Counted from the stretch's first letter, positions 23,801 to 34,447 are shown. The stretch: DNA of 64,000 nt from Mytilus trossulus (GCF_036588685.1 NC_086384.1:15948195-16012194), one strand, 5' to 3'. Notes: generated by a model not told the origin, from the letters alone. Program-made: numbers and translations.

Positions 23801-24613
23801 TTTTTTTTTATTTTGCCATGTGATTATAGACTTTCCAAATTGATTTTCCTCTGAGTTCAGTATTTTTGTGATTTTACTTTTTACATGTATGTTTCAATGC
23901 AATCTGTTCATTTGATTAGCTGAAGCAATCACAAGATATTCAAATTTCAAAATGTATTTCTCAATTTATTCAACATTCATGACAGTATGCGCTTCTTAGT
24001 ACAAAGTCACAATAATGCATAGAAAAATCAAACCAAAAATGCAATTAGGTGTAATTTCATAGTTATAACAGGCTCATTTTTTATTAGAATTGAATGCTTT
24101 TTGTAATTATACGACTTGTTAAAGCGTTGATCTTGTACACATTTTGAGAATGAAGTGCTTCTGCAAAACCTTAATTATTAAATTAAATGTTTGACATATT
24201 TTATCTGTAAGGAGAGGATAAAAATATATTAAGACTCAAAGCCAATATCCAAATTTCAAAGTATCTGACTGTTTGTTATAAGTATTTAAGTAATTCTAAT
24301 AATATGTCATAAGTTCTATTCTTCATTTCATAAAAAAGAAGATGCTTTCTATTTAAAAAAAATAAATGTTGTATTTCAATCAAATAGTTGAAATTATGTT
24401 TAAAAGTTCTAAGCATTCTGATGATGGGCACATTGACACAACCATATGATCCTGCATAGACATGGACATAAGGTGAACAGCATATTGTCCATTACTCTAT
24501 TATATAAACTATTATATAAGCCTTTTTTTTGTCTTTTCAGATGTGACCTGTTTGATACCAATCTTCAACAAACAATAGAACAAACTGAGAGACAAGGAAT
24601 AAATACTGTATAA
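17706..24613 (+). CDS. TRAPPC4: TRAPPC4, trafficking protein particle complex subunit 4, complete
   Basis: A core subunit of the TRAPP complexes, which act as Rab1/Ypt1 exchange factors and tethers in ER-Golgi and Golgi traffic. Exons: 17706-17880, 19177-19351, 20607-20710, 23520-23646 and 24541-24613. They sum to 654 bases, 217 aa plus stop; vertebrate TRAPPC4 is 219 aa. All junctions are GT-AG and in phase. Diagnostic stretches are [20 protein letters not shown], the [20 protein letters not shown] block, GSQLSPEP...[27 protein letters not shown] and [20 protein letters not shown]. It is cytosolic with no signal peptide. It lies divergent to the EEF1AKMT4 locus, 7.1 kb away. Introns 1 to 3 are loaded with non-autonomous transposons, and exon 2's donor is tandemly duplicated. 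Confidence 0.97.
18027..18151. mobile_element. 125-bp hairpin MITE with 8-bp target duplication
   Basis: Near-perfect foldback: TAGTCCAAATAATTATGACG and its complement at the far end, with inner AAAGGCTATTATATTTTTTT arms. CTATCACA flanks both sides (18018-18025 and 18152-18159). A single-arm relative is at 14549. Confidence 0.9.
18160..18878. mobile_element. ~720-bp inverted-repeat element sharing the CTATCACA site
   Basis: Diverged inverted ends: the left has GTTCGCACCCAATTT and related repeats, the right has AAATTGGGCGCAAACATG and GTGCGAATGTGAATGGGCGC. A third CTATCACA follows at 18879-18886. The interior has repeated AACCAAAACATGATTAA and CAACACAAAA words. The open frame over the right arm is not a gene. 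Confidence 0.65.
19177..19351 (+). CDS. TRAPPC4: TRAPPC4 exon 2
   Basis: The acceptor is TTTCAG|TTGGTC; it codes [19 protein letters not shown] to MLASMFHS. It ends in phase 2 with donor TC|GTAAGTATT. Confidence 0.95.
19316..19403 (+). repeat. 45-bp tandem duplication of the TRAPPC4 exon 2 end
   Basis: AATGAAAAAATTATGTTGGC to CCATTCGTAAGTA (19317-19358) recurs at 19362-19403 with a single A/G difference. This gives two identical GTAAGTA donors, at 19352 and 19397. Use of the second would read TCG TAA directly after the normal exon end. Confidence 0.95.
19548..20295. mobile_element. 748-bp TIR element in TRAPPC4 intron 2
   Basis: The ends read CAGTCAGAGATATAACTCTA and, in reverse complement, CAGTCAGGGATATAACTCTA. 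The arms continue for ~60 bp (GGGTTATTACAG). TTAAT flanks both sides (19543-19547 and 20296-20300). The interior carries a diverged tandem pair around CTTGCGCAGAA. No transposase. Confidence 0.88.
20607..20710 (+). CDS. TRAPPC4: TRAPPC4 exon 3
   Basis: The acceptor is TTCCAG|ATTATT; codes [12 protein letters not shown] to HCHQTMTG; ends in phase 1, donor ACAG|GTAATA. Confidence 0.95.
20724..21152. mobile_element. ~430-bp element with 14-bp inverted ends
   Basis: ATATTACGGATTAC at 20724-20737 and its exact complement at 21139-21152. It starts 13 bp inside TRAPPC4 intron 3. Non-coding. Confidence 0.65.
21161..21288. repeat. 128-bp near-perfect hairpin in TRAPPC4 intron 3
   Basis: The left arm TTCAGGTCTCAGACAGGGTA through CATTCCCGGCTTA is matched base for base by the right arm ending CCTGTCTGAGACCTGAA. 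An inner stem (TATATCCCC versus GGGGATATA) leaves only a few loop bases. Confidence 0.95.
21402..22032. mobile_element. ~631-bp TIR element in TRAPPC4 intron 3
   Basis: GGAGATAACTGTATTGTATT at the left and GGAGATAACTGTATTGTAAT as reverse complement at the right. Arms extend ~100 bp with diverged GATTTTACTGT and ACACAGTTAT blocks. Non-coding. Confidence 0.85.
22033..22639. other. TRAPPC4 intron 3, unassigned part
   Basis: AT-rich; no repeat family recognised. Confidence 0.4.
22640..22879 (+). mobile_element. tRNA-derived SINE
   Basis: The head GGGTGCCTTGGTGGCTGAGT contains a pol III A box (TGGCTGAGTGATG). A degenerate B box GAGTACAAATCCC lies ~55 bases later, and the tail is AT-rich (CACCAATAAATCAA). 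AATAATT on both sides may be the target duplication. Probably Leu/Ser-type tRNA ancestry. Confidence 0.75.
22887..23519. other. TRAPPC4 intron 3, 3' part
   Basis: No feature beyond the acceptor tract TTTTTCAG at 23519. A 67-codon minus-strand frame is spurious. Confidence 0.5.
23520..23646 (+). CDS. TRAPPC4: TRAPPC4 exon 4
   Basis: Codes [20 protein letters not shown] to SLDMPIR; ends in phase 2, donor AAG|GTAAAG. Confidence 0.95.
23647..24540. other. TRAPPC4 intron 4
   Basis: No repeat recognised; ends TTTTCAG. Confidence 0.6.
24541..24613 (+). CDS. TRAPPC4: TRAPPC4 exon 5
   Basis: Codes [20 protein letters not shown] and INTV, then TAA. The C-terminal tail is diverged from vertebrates, as expected. 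Confidence 0.93.
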
Positions 24614-25205
24614 TTTTCATAATATATCATGCTTTTATTGGTTTAAATTTTGATAGATTAACTATATTTTAATTTAAAGTTGTTTTTTTTTCTTCAAAAT
24701 GCCTTGAAATAGGATGAATACTGTATCAAACAGAGGTAGATATGTCGATAACACTGTTTGTCCATCCATTAAGGAAAAGGCCCCAGATAAAAACTTGTCA
24801 TCCAGTTGAATGGATTAAGACCAAATATTACATAGCATTTTGTCATGATAAGAAGTAATATTTTTCCTTTGTACTTATAATAGATGTGTGGTAAAAGTTC
24901 AATACTAATATTGCTATCTAGATCTTTTGACTTTATTTTAAAAAAGTACAAACAGTGTTTAAAACTTAACTATTTCATAGTATGGGATTTGTTAAATTAT
25001 GTTCTAGTTGAAGTGATAAATACATTTAATGAAAACATATCTAACTGAACCTAGATTACAATGTCATGAATGTGGACATACCCAGTGTATGATTTATTGG
25101 TAGTTAATTGCTATACATGTAGTATGTTACATGCAATATTTATTTGAAGAACTGTGCAATATATGTGTATGAAATGATCATTAAATAAATACAATAAATA
25201 GGACA
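24614..25205 (+). terminator. TRAPPC4 3' UTR with two AATAAA signals
   Basis: AATAAA at 25184-25189 and 25193-25198 are the first strong poly(A) hexamers after the stop. No other gene seen in this stretch. Confidence 0.6.
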
Positions 25206-25518
25206 TTCCATAAAGATTTTTCTTTATTTATATATTTGCAACCAGTATGACCAAATCCAAAGAAAAAAAAATTGTCATCCTGAATATGCATGAAATATTT
25301 GCCACTGGACGTTAAGCAAACAACAATCAATCAAACCAAATCCAAAGATTAATTAGCTAAAAATCACAAGATCAAGAAACAATGACAACTAGATTCAATT
25401 TACACTGTGAACCTCTTTTCATTGAATAATCTAGTTTTAATGAGGCAGTTTTATATTATTGATAAATTTTCAAAACTTGGTCTTCTAGAAAGTGCTGCTA
25501 CTTAAATGAAAATTTAAC

Positions 25519-25835
25519 TTAAAGGTCAAGGTCAAATAATGTTGTAGGGAAATTAGACTTGAAGGTTAAGGTCAATTTAATGTGGTAGGGAAATTAGACT
25601 TGAAGGTTAAGGTCAATTTAATGTTGTAGGAAATTAGACTTAAAGGTTAAGGTCAATTTAATGTTGTAGGGAAATTAGACTTGAAGGTTAAGGTCAATTT
25701 AATGTTGTAGGGAAATTAGACTTGAAGGTTGAGGTCAATTTAATGTTGTAGGGAAATTAGACTTGAAGGTTAAGGTCAATTTAATGTTGTAGGGAAATTA
25801 GACTTGAAGGTTAAGGTCAATTTAATGTTGTAGAT
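25519..25835. repeat. 41-bp minisatellite, about 7.7 copies
   Basis: Unit: TTGAAGGTTAAGGTCAATTT then AATGTTGTAGGGAAATTAGAC, 95% or better conserved between units. Every unit contains an AGGTCA hexamer, mostly as TTAAGGTCA. Confidence 0.97.
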
Positions 25836-26029
25836 TCTAGGTTCATGTTTACTTGTTATGAACAAAAGTAGCTGCAAGATCTATAAAACTTAAATTTGTG
25901 AAACTTTTGCAAATTTATGTAGATATTGTTATTCTGTTAAAATCGTATTCGGAAGAAGACTTAATATAAAAGAATAGATGTGTGGTATATAAAAACAACA
26001 GTGGTATGCTGTTGTTTAAATAATTGTTA

Positions 26030-26400
26030 ATTAGATAACTCTTCACAAGAGTCTCAATGACACCGAAAGTAACAACTACAAATGTCACTGTACGGCCTTC
26101 AACAATGAGGAAAGCCCAAACTGCATAGTCAGCTATTAAAGGGCCCTGAAATTACAAATGTAAAATAATTCACACAAAAAAAACTAACCACCTAATTAAT
26201 GTACAAAAATTGAACGAAAAACTAATATGTAACACAGCAAAAAACGACAACCACTGAATTACAGGCTCCTGACTTGTATGAATACATAGACAGAATATGG
26301 CAAATTAAGCATGTTAGGTAGATCCCAACCCTCTGCTTACCTGGGACAGTGGTGTAATAGTACATCATAAGGACGAACCATGAAAATCAGTTGAAAAAGG
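26030..26400 (+). repeat. R3 interspersed repeat
   Basis: Contains ACTGTACGGCCTTCAACAAT, TTAAAGGGCCCTGAAATTAC, AACGACAACCACTGAATTAC and CTGGGACAGTGGTGTAATAG, in the family order. A longer copy than most here. Confidence 0.8.
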
Positions 26401-26861
26401 GCTAATTCATCAGGTCTTAAGTACAGATCTGAGATAGCTTGTTTTTACTTACAGCAATTTCAAATCAAACTACAACTAATAAAAAAATCATATTCATCTG
26501 AAACTAATAGAATGGATAGGTAATACATTGTGCGACTGTTCATATTACAGAGAGATGAGTCGAAAATATATATACAAATTCTACATTTACAGAAAGGTGA
26601 TTTTAATAAGAATAACATCATCAGTTACTCTAGCAAATACGTGTCAGTTATTATATTTATGCGCTGTTGACAAGATGAACATCCAAATCGTCAAGTTTCC
26701 CTGAGGTTGCAGACGAAGTGAAATAACTTAATGCATGTAATATGCTCCAGATCGTATATTCAATATACTCCTGTCCTAGAATATGCAAGCACTGCCTTGG
26801 ACCCTCAGAAAATATATATTTAAGACCACTTTGAAAATGTACCAAAAAAAGCAGCTGTAAA

Positions 26862-27604
26862 ATAAAGGCAACAGTAGTATACCGCTGTTCAAAACCCATA
26901 AATCCATGGACAAAAAACAAAATCGGGGCAACAAACCAAAACTGAGGGAAACGCATTAAATATAAGAGGAAAACAACGACACAACACCGGAACGCAACAG
27001 CACACAGAAACGGACCAAGCAACAGACAATACACCACGAGAATAACAAATATAACATCAAAACCAAATTCATGAATATGGGATAGACAAGTACCGTGCCA
27101 CGTCTTATCTCAAAAATAAGAGAAAACAGAAACGAACAATATTATAACAATTGCCATCTTCCTGACTTGGTACAGGACACTTTTAAAGGGGAATAAAAGT
27201 GGTGGGTTGAACCTGGTTTTAAGGCATGCCAAACCTCGCACTTTAATGGCACAGTTAAATATAACATTGAAATGAAAACAAAAAATTACAGGACTACAAT
27301 ACAAATAAAAAGCAGAACATATTAGACAAAGAAAAGCATGATTAATAGATAACAAAAAGCATCAGGTTTAAAATTCAATACGCAAAAAACGCGTCTAGTC
27401 CACACGAGACTCACCAGTGACGAAAAAAATACAAAATTGTACAGCACTGAAGATCAAAAGTTGAAAAGGTTTTGCCAAATACGGCATTGTTTGTATGCCC
27501 AGGATAAGAACATTCATATTATATAAAACAATTCACACTATTGCAAACAGTAAATTTTAACAAATGAATATGAAAGAGATATACATAATGAAACTGAAGT
27601 AACA
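26862..27604 (+). repeat. R2 composite repeat, plus copy (left bracket of GPR157)
   Basis: Starts TAAAGGCAACAGTAGTATAC and runs through CCATAAATCCATGGACAAAA, TAGACAAGTACCGTGCCACG, GGTGGGTTGAACCTGG and a diverged R1-like segment (ACGCGTCTAGTCC) to TAATGAAACTGAAGTAA. Its inverted partner is 32811-33622. Confidence 0.88.
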
Positions 27605-27975
27605 TTAACCTACAACTACGAACCAGGAAGAATGACTTCAATTTTTGACCAACTGCAACTACCATCATTAAAAAGACCGCCGAACATTAAGAAAGACTGT
27701 TCTGCAAAAGTATTCACGGCCAGGCAAACTTATCTGACTAACTGAAAAAAACTCATCAAGGACAAGAATGAACATGCATTGCTAAGATTTCCTCAGACAA
27801 AACACAAAATCGGACACTTTTTAAAAAGTCTTATACCACATACCATTGAAGACTAGAACCAACTACCACCGGATATTTTCATCAAAATCCGGACAGTAGA
27901 AGAACCAGCTAAAACCTTTAGCGATATTGTAGAAAGGGCGGACGTAATTAAATTATTGACGCACACGCGGTATAC
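27605..27975. other. Downstream of GPR157, decayed repeat-like text
   Basis: May continue the R2 composite (GACCGCCGAACATTAAG, TCTTATACCACATACC); no intact coding frame. Confidence 0.35.
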
Positions 27976-28380
27976 AATTGTTATCAAAAGTACCAGGATT
28001 ATAATTTAGTACACCAGACGCGCGTTTCGTCTACATAAGACTCATCAGTGACGCTCATATCAAAATATTTATAAAACCAAATAAGTACAGAGTTGAAGAG
28101 CATTGAGGATCCAAAATTCCAAAAAAGTTGTGCCAAATACGGCTAAGGTAATCTATGCCAGGGATAGGAAAATCCAATAGTTTTTCGAATTATTCAAAGT
28201 TTTGTAAACAGGAAATTTATAAAAATGACCACACTATTGATATTCATGTCAACAACGAAGTGCTGACTACTGGGCTTGGTGATACCCTCGGGGACGAAAC
28301 GTCCACCAGCAGTGGCATCGACCCAATGGTGTAAATTGTTATCAAAGGTACCAGGATTATAATTTAGTACGCCAAACGTA
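27976..28380 (+). repeat. R1 repeat, one unit plus second head
   Basis: Heads at ~27988 and ~28345 (TACCAGGATTATAATTTAGT), period ~357. The body contains CCAAATACGGCTAAGGTAAT and GGGGACGAAACGTCC. Confidence 0.9.
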
Positions 28381-28592
28381 CAAAACCTTATATTAATATC
28401 CTAGGATGCATCACCGTATTCAAGATCAATATCAATGAGTTCAAGATTAAAATGATGATGAGATTTTTTTTTGTAAAGAAGAAAGGTTCCTTGATCAGGA
28501 ATAATGATAATGGATAAATCAATGATAAAGAATACAAAAAGACGTATACAACATATATAGTATAATCAGAAAGAAACAAAATTGAAAATAAG

Positions 28593-28964
28593 TTAGAAAA
28601 ACGAAGTACTCTCGTTATTTTGTTTTATCTTTTCACCGAATCTGTTTAACTGCCTTCTACAAATACTTGATTTTACATGTGTACGAACGGTTTTGTCACA
28701 TAAACAGAAAAGAATAAAATTCCAAAACGCCTGCGCACTGTCGCCATATGAATGTAGATATAATAAAGCTTGTTTTATTACATGGTCATAACAGTAGTTG
28801 TTAAACGGTACATCGGTTCTAACCAAACCTAGAACCAATCGTATAATTCCCCACATGCGTAGACAGTAGATGATAAGACAGCTGATACAGTATATTTCAT
28901 CTTCCCGTCTCAATTCATTACTGATTTGGTTCCACTGAAGAACGTTTCTATTAAATCTTCTACC
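28593..28964 (-). CDS. GPR157: GPR157 exon 3
   Basis: The acceptor is TTTTCAG|GGTAGA, phase 0. TM6, TM7 and a short basic tail ending ESTSFF, then stop. Confidence 0.92.
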   Translation of the reverse strand, partial: GRRFNRNVLQWNQISNELRREDEIYCISCLIIYCLRMWGIIRLVLGLVRTDVPFNNYCYDHVIKQALLYLHSYGDSAQAFWNFILFCLCDKTVRTHVKSSICRRQLNRFGEKIKQNNESTSFF

Positions 28965-31018
28965 CTGAAAATACAAAGGTTCACATTAAATTGTAAATCA
29001 TTTTGTTTTATATGACATGTATATTGTTTTGGTTGTAGATTTAGTCCAGAGCATCACGTGTTAATCTACTAGTAGTTTAATTTTTATCTTGAAATTTCAA
29101 TTGTTTAGCATTGTTTTTTACGTTGTCAGTCTTGTTATTTGACACGTGCTTCAAATTGGTTATTACGTATTTGCTTTTTCAATGTATACAATTGTTTATA
29201 TGCAATATTGGTGACCGTACATGCTTTGAATTTACTCACTTGTCTATATGTTTTGAGTTTCATCATCATATATAGAATTGCAATTACAACATAAGTGATG
29301 ACTTCCCATCCTTTTCCCGTCACAAGCATCCAGAATAATCCCCATTTTGTATCTACTGGAACCTTTAACCAACACCATACGCCATTTATGGAGTAAGTAC
29401 CATTACCAAGTTTGTCCCATAAATATGCTGTTAATGTAATTACTCCTGAATAATTCAAATTAAGATAACAGTCAAGTAGAGTTTTTCGGATTTTATCAAT
29501 CTTACGACTACCGCTATGTTAAAATTTGTGAGTTGGAGTGAATTTTATTTATTTTACTTAGTTCAAAGACATGCAAAAGATACCAAAGGAACATTCAAAC
29601 ACATCAATAGAAAATAAACTGATAACTCCAAGGTCTTATATTATAAAGAAACAAAAAGAAGTGAAATGATAGCATACAATGCACAACTCAGAAACTTTAG
29701 ACTGAGCAGCACACACCCTAGCAAAAGCTGGTCTCATCCCATGGTTCTCCGGATGGGAAACTATACGGTAAGGAATCATTGACGATCATTTGAGGTCACA
29801 TGACTAATTTGGAGATCTTTACCAAGTTTGCAAGACATTTGACAAGAAATGAATAAGAATATTATTGTCTTTACTCCATTAGAGGCTAAAGATACATGAA
29901 ATGCCATGGGGGAAACTTCAAACGACAATAAGACAAGCAGTATAGACAAACAATCAACTAAGAAAACAAGAGGACGATTATTTTTACAGGGTTCATTTTG
30001 CAGATCAGCACACGATGATCGTATTCAAAGGTCGCTTGCTCATTTAACAATAAGGAAGTTATTTATCCCTAATATTCTTTTTCAATCACTGGTATGATAT
30101 GAATAATCCGAAAAAAAGATAAACGTCATAAAGAGTTGTTACCCAATTACCTCAAAAGATGAATTGATCATGTTTTGTTTAGATTAGCCTTGTATTGATG
30201 TTTTAGGACATTTTAAAAAATAGTTTATATATAAGAATAACAAACGACAGACGATAAGTTATGGTTATTGTTCACATGGACAATAAATGATAAAATAACT
30301 GACAAGCATATCAAAGACCCGTATGACAGAAGTACGTGTCCCTAAATACACACCATGAAAAGCATTAATTGTGAAAGATACGGAAAAACTAAAAATTGAT
30401 ACAGAAAAATATTGGAAAGTTTTTACCACGAAATTTATTTAAACACGCAATTATAGATAAAAGTGCATACATTTATTGACTTATATAGGTTTCATATTAA
30501 TGATATACATACATGTAATGTAATTTTAACCTATTTAACTGTCCTGAAAATAAAAATTTATCAAAACAAAAAATAAGATAATTCTTGCTAACGTACCTAC
30601 CAGGTATCCCCCATACAATAACATGAATTACTTTCATTGTTTTTCTGGTTAAAAGCGGGTCTTCCTGTATCCAAACACATCGAAAAAGATACACCGCTAT
30701 TGATAAAATCCATAGAAATGAGAAGATACTGAAAGTAGTGGTAATAAAGCTCTGTCCCACACACACAGGAGTACTGAAGAGAGACTGTTTTGAATCCAAA
30801 TAATAAAACTGTACGCCTCCCACGCCGTTTCCAAATGCAATGCAAATGTCAGCGATTGTCAGAGCAACCAATAAATCGCGGACTCGATTTTGAGTTTCCG
30901 TGATACTCGAATATGACCATATTATCAATAAACCACCAATGATAGAAAGAACTGAACTTGCAACTGTTATTCCAGCAGAAATAGTTAGTTCTTCATCAGA
31001 GAAATCTGTTTTGTTCAT
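28593..31018 (-). CDS. GPR157: GPR157-like G-protein-coupled receptor, complete
   Basis: A seven-transmembrane receptor of the GPR157 type, grouped with cAMP-receptor-like and secretin-like GPCRs; the mammalian protein is an orphan receptor reported in ciliary membranes. Exons: 31018-30601, 29445-29240 and 28964-28593, 996 bases, 331 aa (human about 335). Family blocks: GLLIIWSYSSITETQNRVRD to ADICIAFGNGVGGVQFYYLD (TM1-TM2), FSFLWILSIAVYLF (TM3), KVIHVIVWGIPG (TM4), GVWCWLKV (the CW pair of loop 2), LFWMLVTGKGWEVITYVVIA (TM5), EIYCISCLIIYCLRMWGIIR (TM6), GDSAQAFWNFILFCLCDKTV (TM7). The exon 1 donor was chosen at 30600 because only that phase joins exon 2. A stronger-looking GTACGT five bases further into the intron (first base 30595) breaks the frame. 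The gene sits between inverted R2 copies. Confidence 0.93.
29240..29445 (-). CDS. GPR157: GPR157 exon 2
   Basis: The acceptor is TATTCAG|GAGTAA and the donor CAA|GTGAGT. Contains GVWCWLKVPVDTKWGLFWML and TM5. Confidence 0.92.
29550..29800 (-). repeat. R4 repeat fragment in GPR157 intron 1
   Basis: AAAGATACCAAAGGAACATT, AATAAACTGATAACTCCA-like text and GGTTCTCCGGATGGG match the family seen at 53003 and 61368. Confidence 0.6.
29801..30600 (-). other. GPR157 intron 1, remainder
   Basis: No repeat family recognised. The 63-codon plus-strand frame at 29906 is unsupported. Confidence 0.5.
30601..31018 (-). CDS. GPR157: GPR157 exon 1
   Basis: ATG at 31018; TM1 to TM4; ends in phase 1 after WGIP, donor G|GTAGGT. 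Confidence 0.92.
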
Positions 31019-31368
31019 CTTAAAACAATATTTAATTCAATTTTGTTTACACGTGGTTAATGAAAATTCCCTTTCAATGTTAATGTTATCACTAGGAAAA
31101 GTTACTGTAGATAACAAATGCATTTGATTTTAACACATGATTTAATCAGTCATGTATTGTTATTTGATAGGGCGACACCCATCACAATCACAGTAATGAT
31201 CATGTCTATATCAAATACTCGAATTGGCAAAGCACATTTTGATCTAATAATGGGTAACCGCAGTGTTGTTATAGGGGAAATTCCAACAGTGTTTACCAAA
31301 AGTATTGATTGTTAGATAATAACACGTCAAGCTTCCCTGCATAAAATCCGTATTATTAATTAGATAAT

Positions 31369-31410
31369 AGAAGATGTGGTATGAGTGCCGATAAGACAAC
31401 TGTCCATTTA
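31369..31410 (+). repeat. R3 5' fragment
   Basis: AGATGTGGTATGAGTGCCGA then AAGACAACTGTCC, truncated and abutting an inverted R1 fragment. Confidence 0.7.
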
Positions 31411-31414
31411 AGCT

Positions 31415-31562
31415 GTATTTGGCAAAATGTTTAGGAATTTTTGGTACTCAATGCTCTTTAACTTCGTACTTTATTTGTCCTATTATAACATTTTTGATTC
31501 GAGCGTCACTGATCAGTCTTTTGTATACGAAATGCGCGTCTGGCGTAAATATTAAATTTTAT
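31415..31562 (-). repeat. R1 fragment
   Basis: Reverse complement of the R1 head: GCGTCACTGATCAGTC, ACGAAATGCGCGTCTGGCG. Confidence 0.8.
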
Positions 31563-31624
31563 TATAGTATCTATGATGAGTTTATTTAAGTCACAATTTG
31601 TAAAAGTTTACCATTATAGGTAAA

Positions 31625-31990
31625 AATCTGGTCTTAAACACGAAGCCTTAACTCACACTGAACACCAAGTTATAAAGGGCCTCAATAATTATCAGAGTAA
31701 AACAATTCAAACGAAAACCAACAATCTAATCTATATAAAAAAAAACCGAGAAACGAGAAACACATGTGAACCACATCAACAAACGACAACCACTGAACAT
31801 TAGGTTCCCAAATTATGACTAGTGCAAATAAATGCAGCGGGTTAAAACGATTGACAAGGTACCAAAAGAGGGACCTTTAATAGGTACCAACCTTCACCCT
31901 TACTTGAAACAATAGTGTTACATCACAACATGGAAATACACACTATTGAATATCAATGGCTTAAGTGAACACACTTATAAATTTGAATAA
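31625..31990 (+). repeat. R3 3' fragment
   Basis: CTCACACTGAACACCAAGTT, ATAAAGGGCCTCAATAATTA, AACGACAACCACTGAACATT: the part missing from the 31369 fragment, ~210 bases away. Confidence 0.75.
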
Positions 31991-32808
31991 TTGGGGATGG
32001 ATAAAGACTTGTTTTACTGTTTAAAAAAAGCGTGCAGAAACAAATCAGTCCAACTACTGGCTTTCACATGTTTTCGTGTCAGAATTACTGACAATGGTTA
32101 AACAAGAAAAGCGCTTATTTCCAATCACTTTATTTACAATCGAACGTTTACCATGTCTACAATATATATGTAGTTTCCGCCTTCGATAAGGTATGTCACA
32201 CATCGTAATCTTTCAATAAAAATAAATACAATCTCTCAAATCAGATAACTTATTTATTAACCTATAAAGTCACACTGAAATGAGATTCAAATGAACCCAC
32301 TAGTAAACATCCTGGTCGAATTATATGCTGCCAGCAGCGTTACTACATGGGACTAATATAACTGATTGTTAACGCACGTGCCCATGCCAAACGATATATT
32401 GAACCTAAGAATGCAATACCATTTGCGAATAGGGTATCCTTTTGTAGATCCATGACTGAAGTTCTTGCACTTAAAATAAAAATATTTTCTCTCCAAACTT
32501 ACACATTATTCGATCTGCTTAGGACTATAGGTAGACAAAATAAAAGGGTTGCGAAAATTTGTGAAGCAATTATTTGTTGACATTAGTATTGTTTGATAAA
32601 AAATAGTACGCATATGATCGCTGCTTTGGATTATTATATTCATATTACACATTATTCTCCTGACAGAACCTTTTGTAGTTGACTATACAGTATGGATGAA
32701 GGCTTTATAAATGGAGACAAATGATTTCTATTATCAGGTTCATAATGAATCTGTTGAATACCTATCGAATCGGAAATCATGGTAGATCTTCCTTAAAGCT
32801 TTTAATAA
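31991..32808. other. Intergenic, unassigned
   Basis: No gene or recognised repeat. Confidence 0.45.
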
Positions 32809-32810
32809 AG

Positions 32811-33622
32811 TTTTACTTCAGTTTCATTATGTATATCTTTTATATTCATTTGATAAAATTTACTGTTTGCAATAGCATTAATTGTTCTAAATAATAAGGA
32901 TGTTCTTATCCCAAGCATAAAAACATAGCCGTATTTGACACAACTTTTTTCAACTTTTAATCTTCAGTGCTGTACAACTTTGTACTTTTTTTCACTTTCG
33001 ATCTTTTATATCTGGGCATCACTGGTGAGTCTGTGGACGAGGCGCGTTTTTGGCGTATTTAATTTTAAACCTGATGCTTTTTGTTATCTATAAATCATGT
33101 GTTTCTTTTTCTAATACGTTCTCCTATTTATTTGTATTGTAGTCCTGTAATATCATGTTGTCATTTCAATGTTATATTCAACATTGCCATTAAAGTGCAA
33201 GGTTTGGCATGCCACAACACCAGGTTCAACCCACCATGTTTTCCCTTAAAAATGTTCTATACCAAGTCAGGAATATGGCAATTGTTATAGTATTGTTTGT
33301 TTCTGTGTGTGTTACATTTTAACGTTGCGTCGTTTGTTTTCTCTTATTTTTGAGTGTAAATTCACATTGCGATAAGACGTGTTACGGAACTTGTCTATCC
33401 CAAATTTATGTATTTGGTTTTGATGTTATATTTGTTATTCTCAAGGGATTTTGCCTGATGCTTGGTCCCTTTCTGCGTGTGTTAAATTTTAGTGTTGTTT
33501 CGTTGTTCTCCTCTTATATTTAATGTGTTTTCCTCGGTTATAGTTTGTTACCCCGAGTTTGTTTTTTGTCCATGGATTTTTGAGTTTTTAACAGCGGTAT
33601 ACCACTGTTGCCTTTATTTATA
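32811..33622 (-). repeat. R2 composite repeat, minus copy (right bracket of GPR157)
   Basis: Begins TTTTACTTCAGTTTCATTAT and ends ACAGCGGTATACCACTG...GCCTTTATTTA. It mirrors 26862-27604 throughout, including the R1-like segment near 33030 (GGCGCGTTTTTGGCG). Confidence 0.88.
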
Positions 33623-34136
33623 TCAACTAGTAATATTTGCAAAACAATAATGTAAAGACAGCGTAACCGTCTATATCTACTATGTTTGATAAGACAGACA
33701 ATTTAGCTTTGCAACCGGTTATTCATTGGATTTGAATGTAAAGATCACTTGTTGACAAGACATTCCGTCGATGTTTTTATCTTGCAAAAAATCCTAAACT
33801 CCAAGGAAAATTCAGAAGAGAGGTATCACCATTTACCACACAGGGAAATTACTGTACCTGGTCATGCATATGACACTTTTCTCTTTATGTTTGTTTTATG
33901 TAATTTTACTTTTTGACAAAGGACAATCCGATATGAATTATCATTGGATGTACGGTATGACTTTTATTTATTTTATTTACAGACAACAAAATTCATAATA
34001 ACTTTTTTCATTTGTCACAGGTGACCATAACATATACAGCGTAACTCGGAAACATGATGAGTATTTCGTTTAGAAAAATATGTAGTTGTGTATTTTGATC
34101 TATAATACAATGTTAATACAACATAAAACAGGTTGA
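33623..34136. other. Intergenic, unassigned
   Basis: No feature recognised. Confidence 0.45.
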
Positions 34137-34447
34137 GATGTAAAACAATATCAACAAGAATGTGTCCAAAGTACATGAATGCCCCACTGGCACTTTCATT
34201 TTATATGTTCAGTTCATCGTGAAATTGGGGTCAAAAGTCTAATTTGGCTTTAAAATGAGAAAGATCATATCATAAGCAACAAGTGTAATAAGTTTCAAGT
34301 TGATTAGACTTCATCTTCATCAAATACTACCTTGAACAAAAACTTTAACCTGCGTACGAACAAACGACCGAACGGACGGACGAACGATCGAACGGAGCCA
34401 CAGACCAGAAAACATAATGCCCCTCTACTATTGTAGGTGGGGCATAA
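34137..34447 (+). repeat. Interspersed repeat R5
   Basis: GTCCAAAGTACATGAATGCC at the left, a CGGACGGACGAACGATCGAA tract and CTCTACTATTGTAGGTGGGG at the right. The right end is a small hairpin (CCCCTCTACTATTGTAGGTGGGG-type). I recall this family as common in bivalves. Confidence 0.7.

Noticed and set aside
26657-27355. Two minus-strand hydrophobic frames that look membrane-like
   Set aside because: They fall inside the R2 composite repeat, whose inverted copy at 33 kb carries the same frames with changes.
30590-30600. Alternative GPR157 exon 1 donor AG|GTACGT
   Set aside because: A better consensus, but it leaves phase 2 whereas exon 2 needs phase 1.
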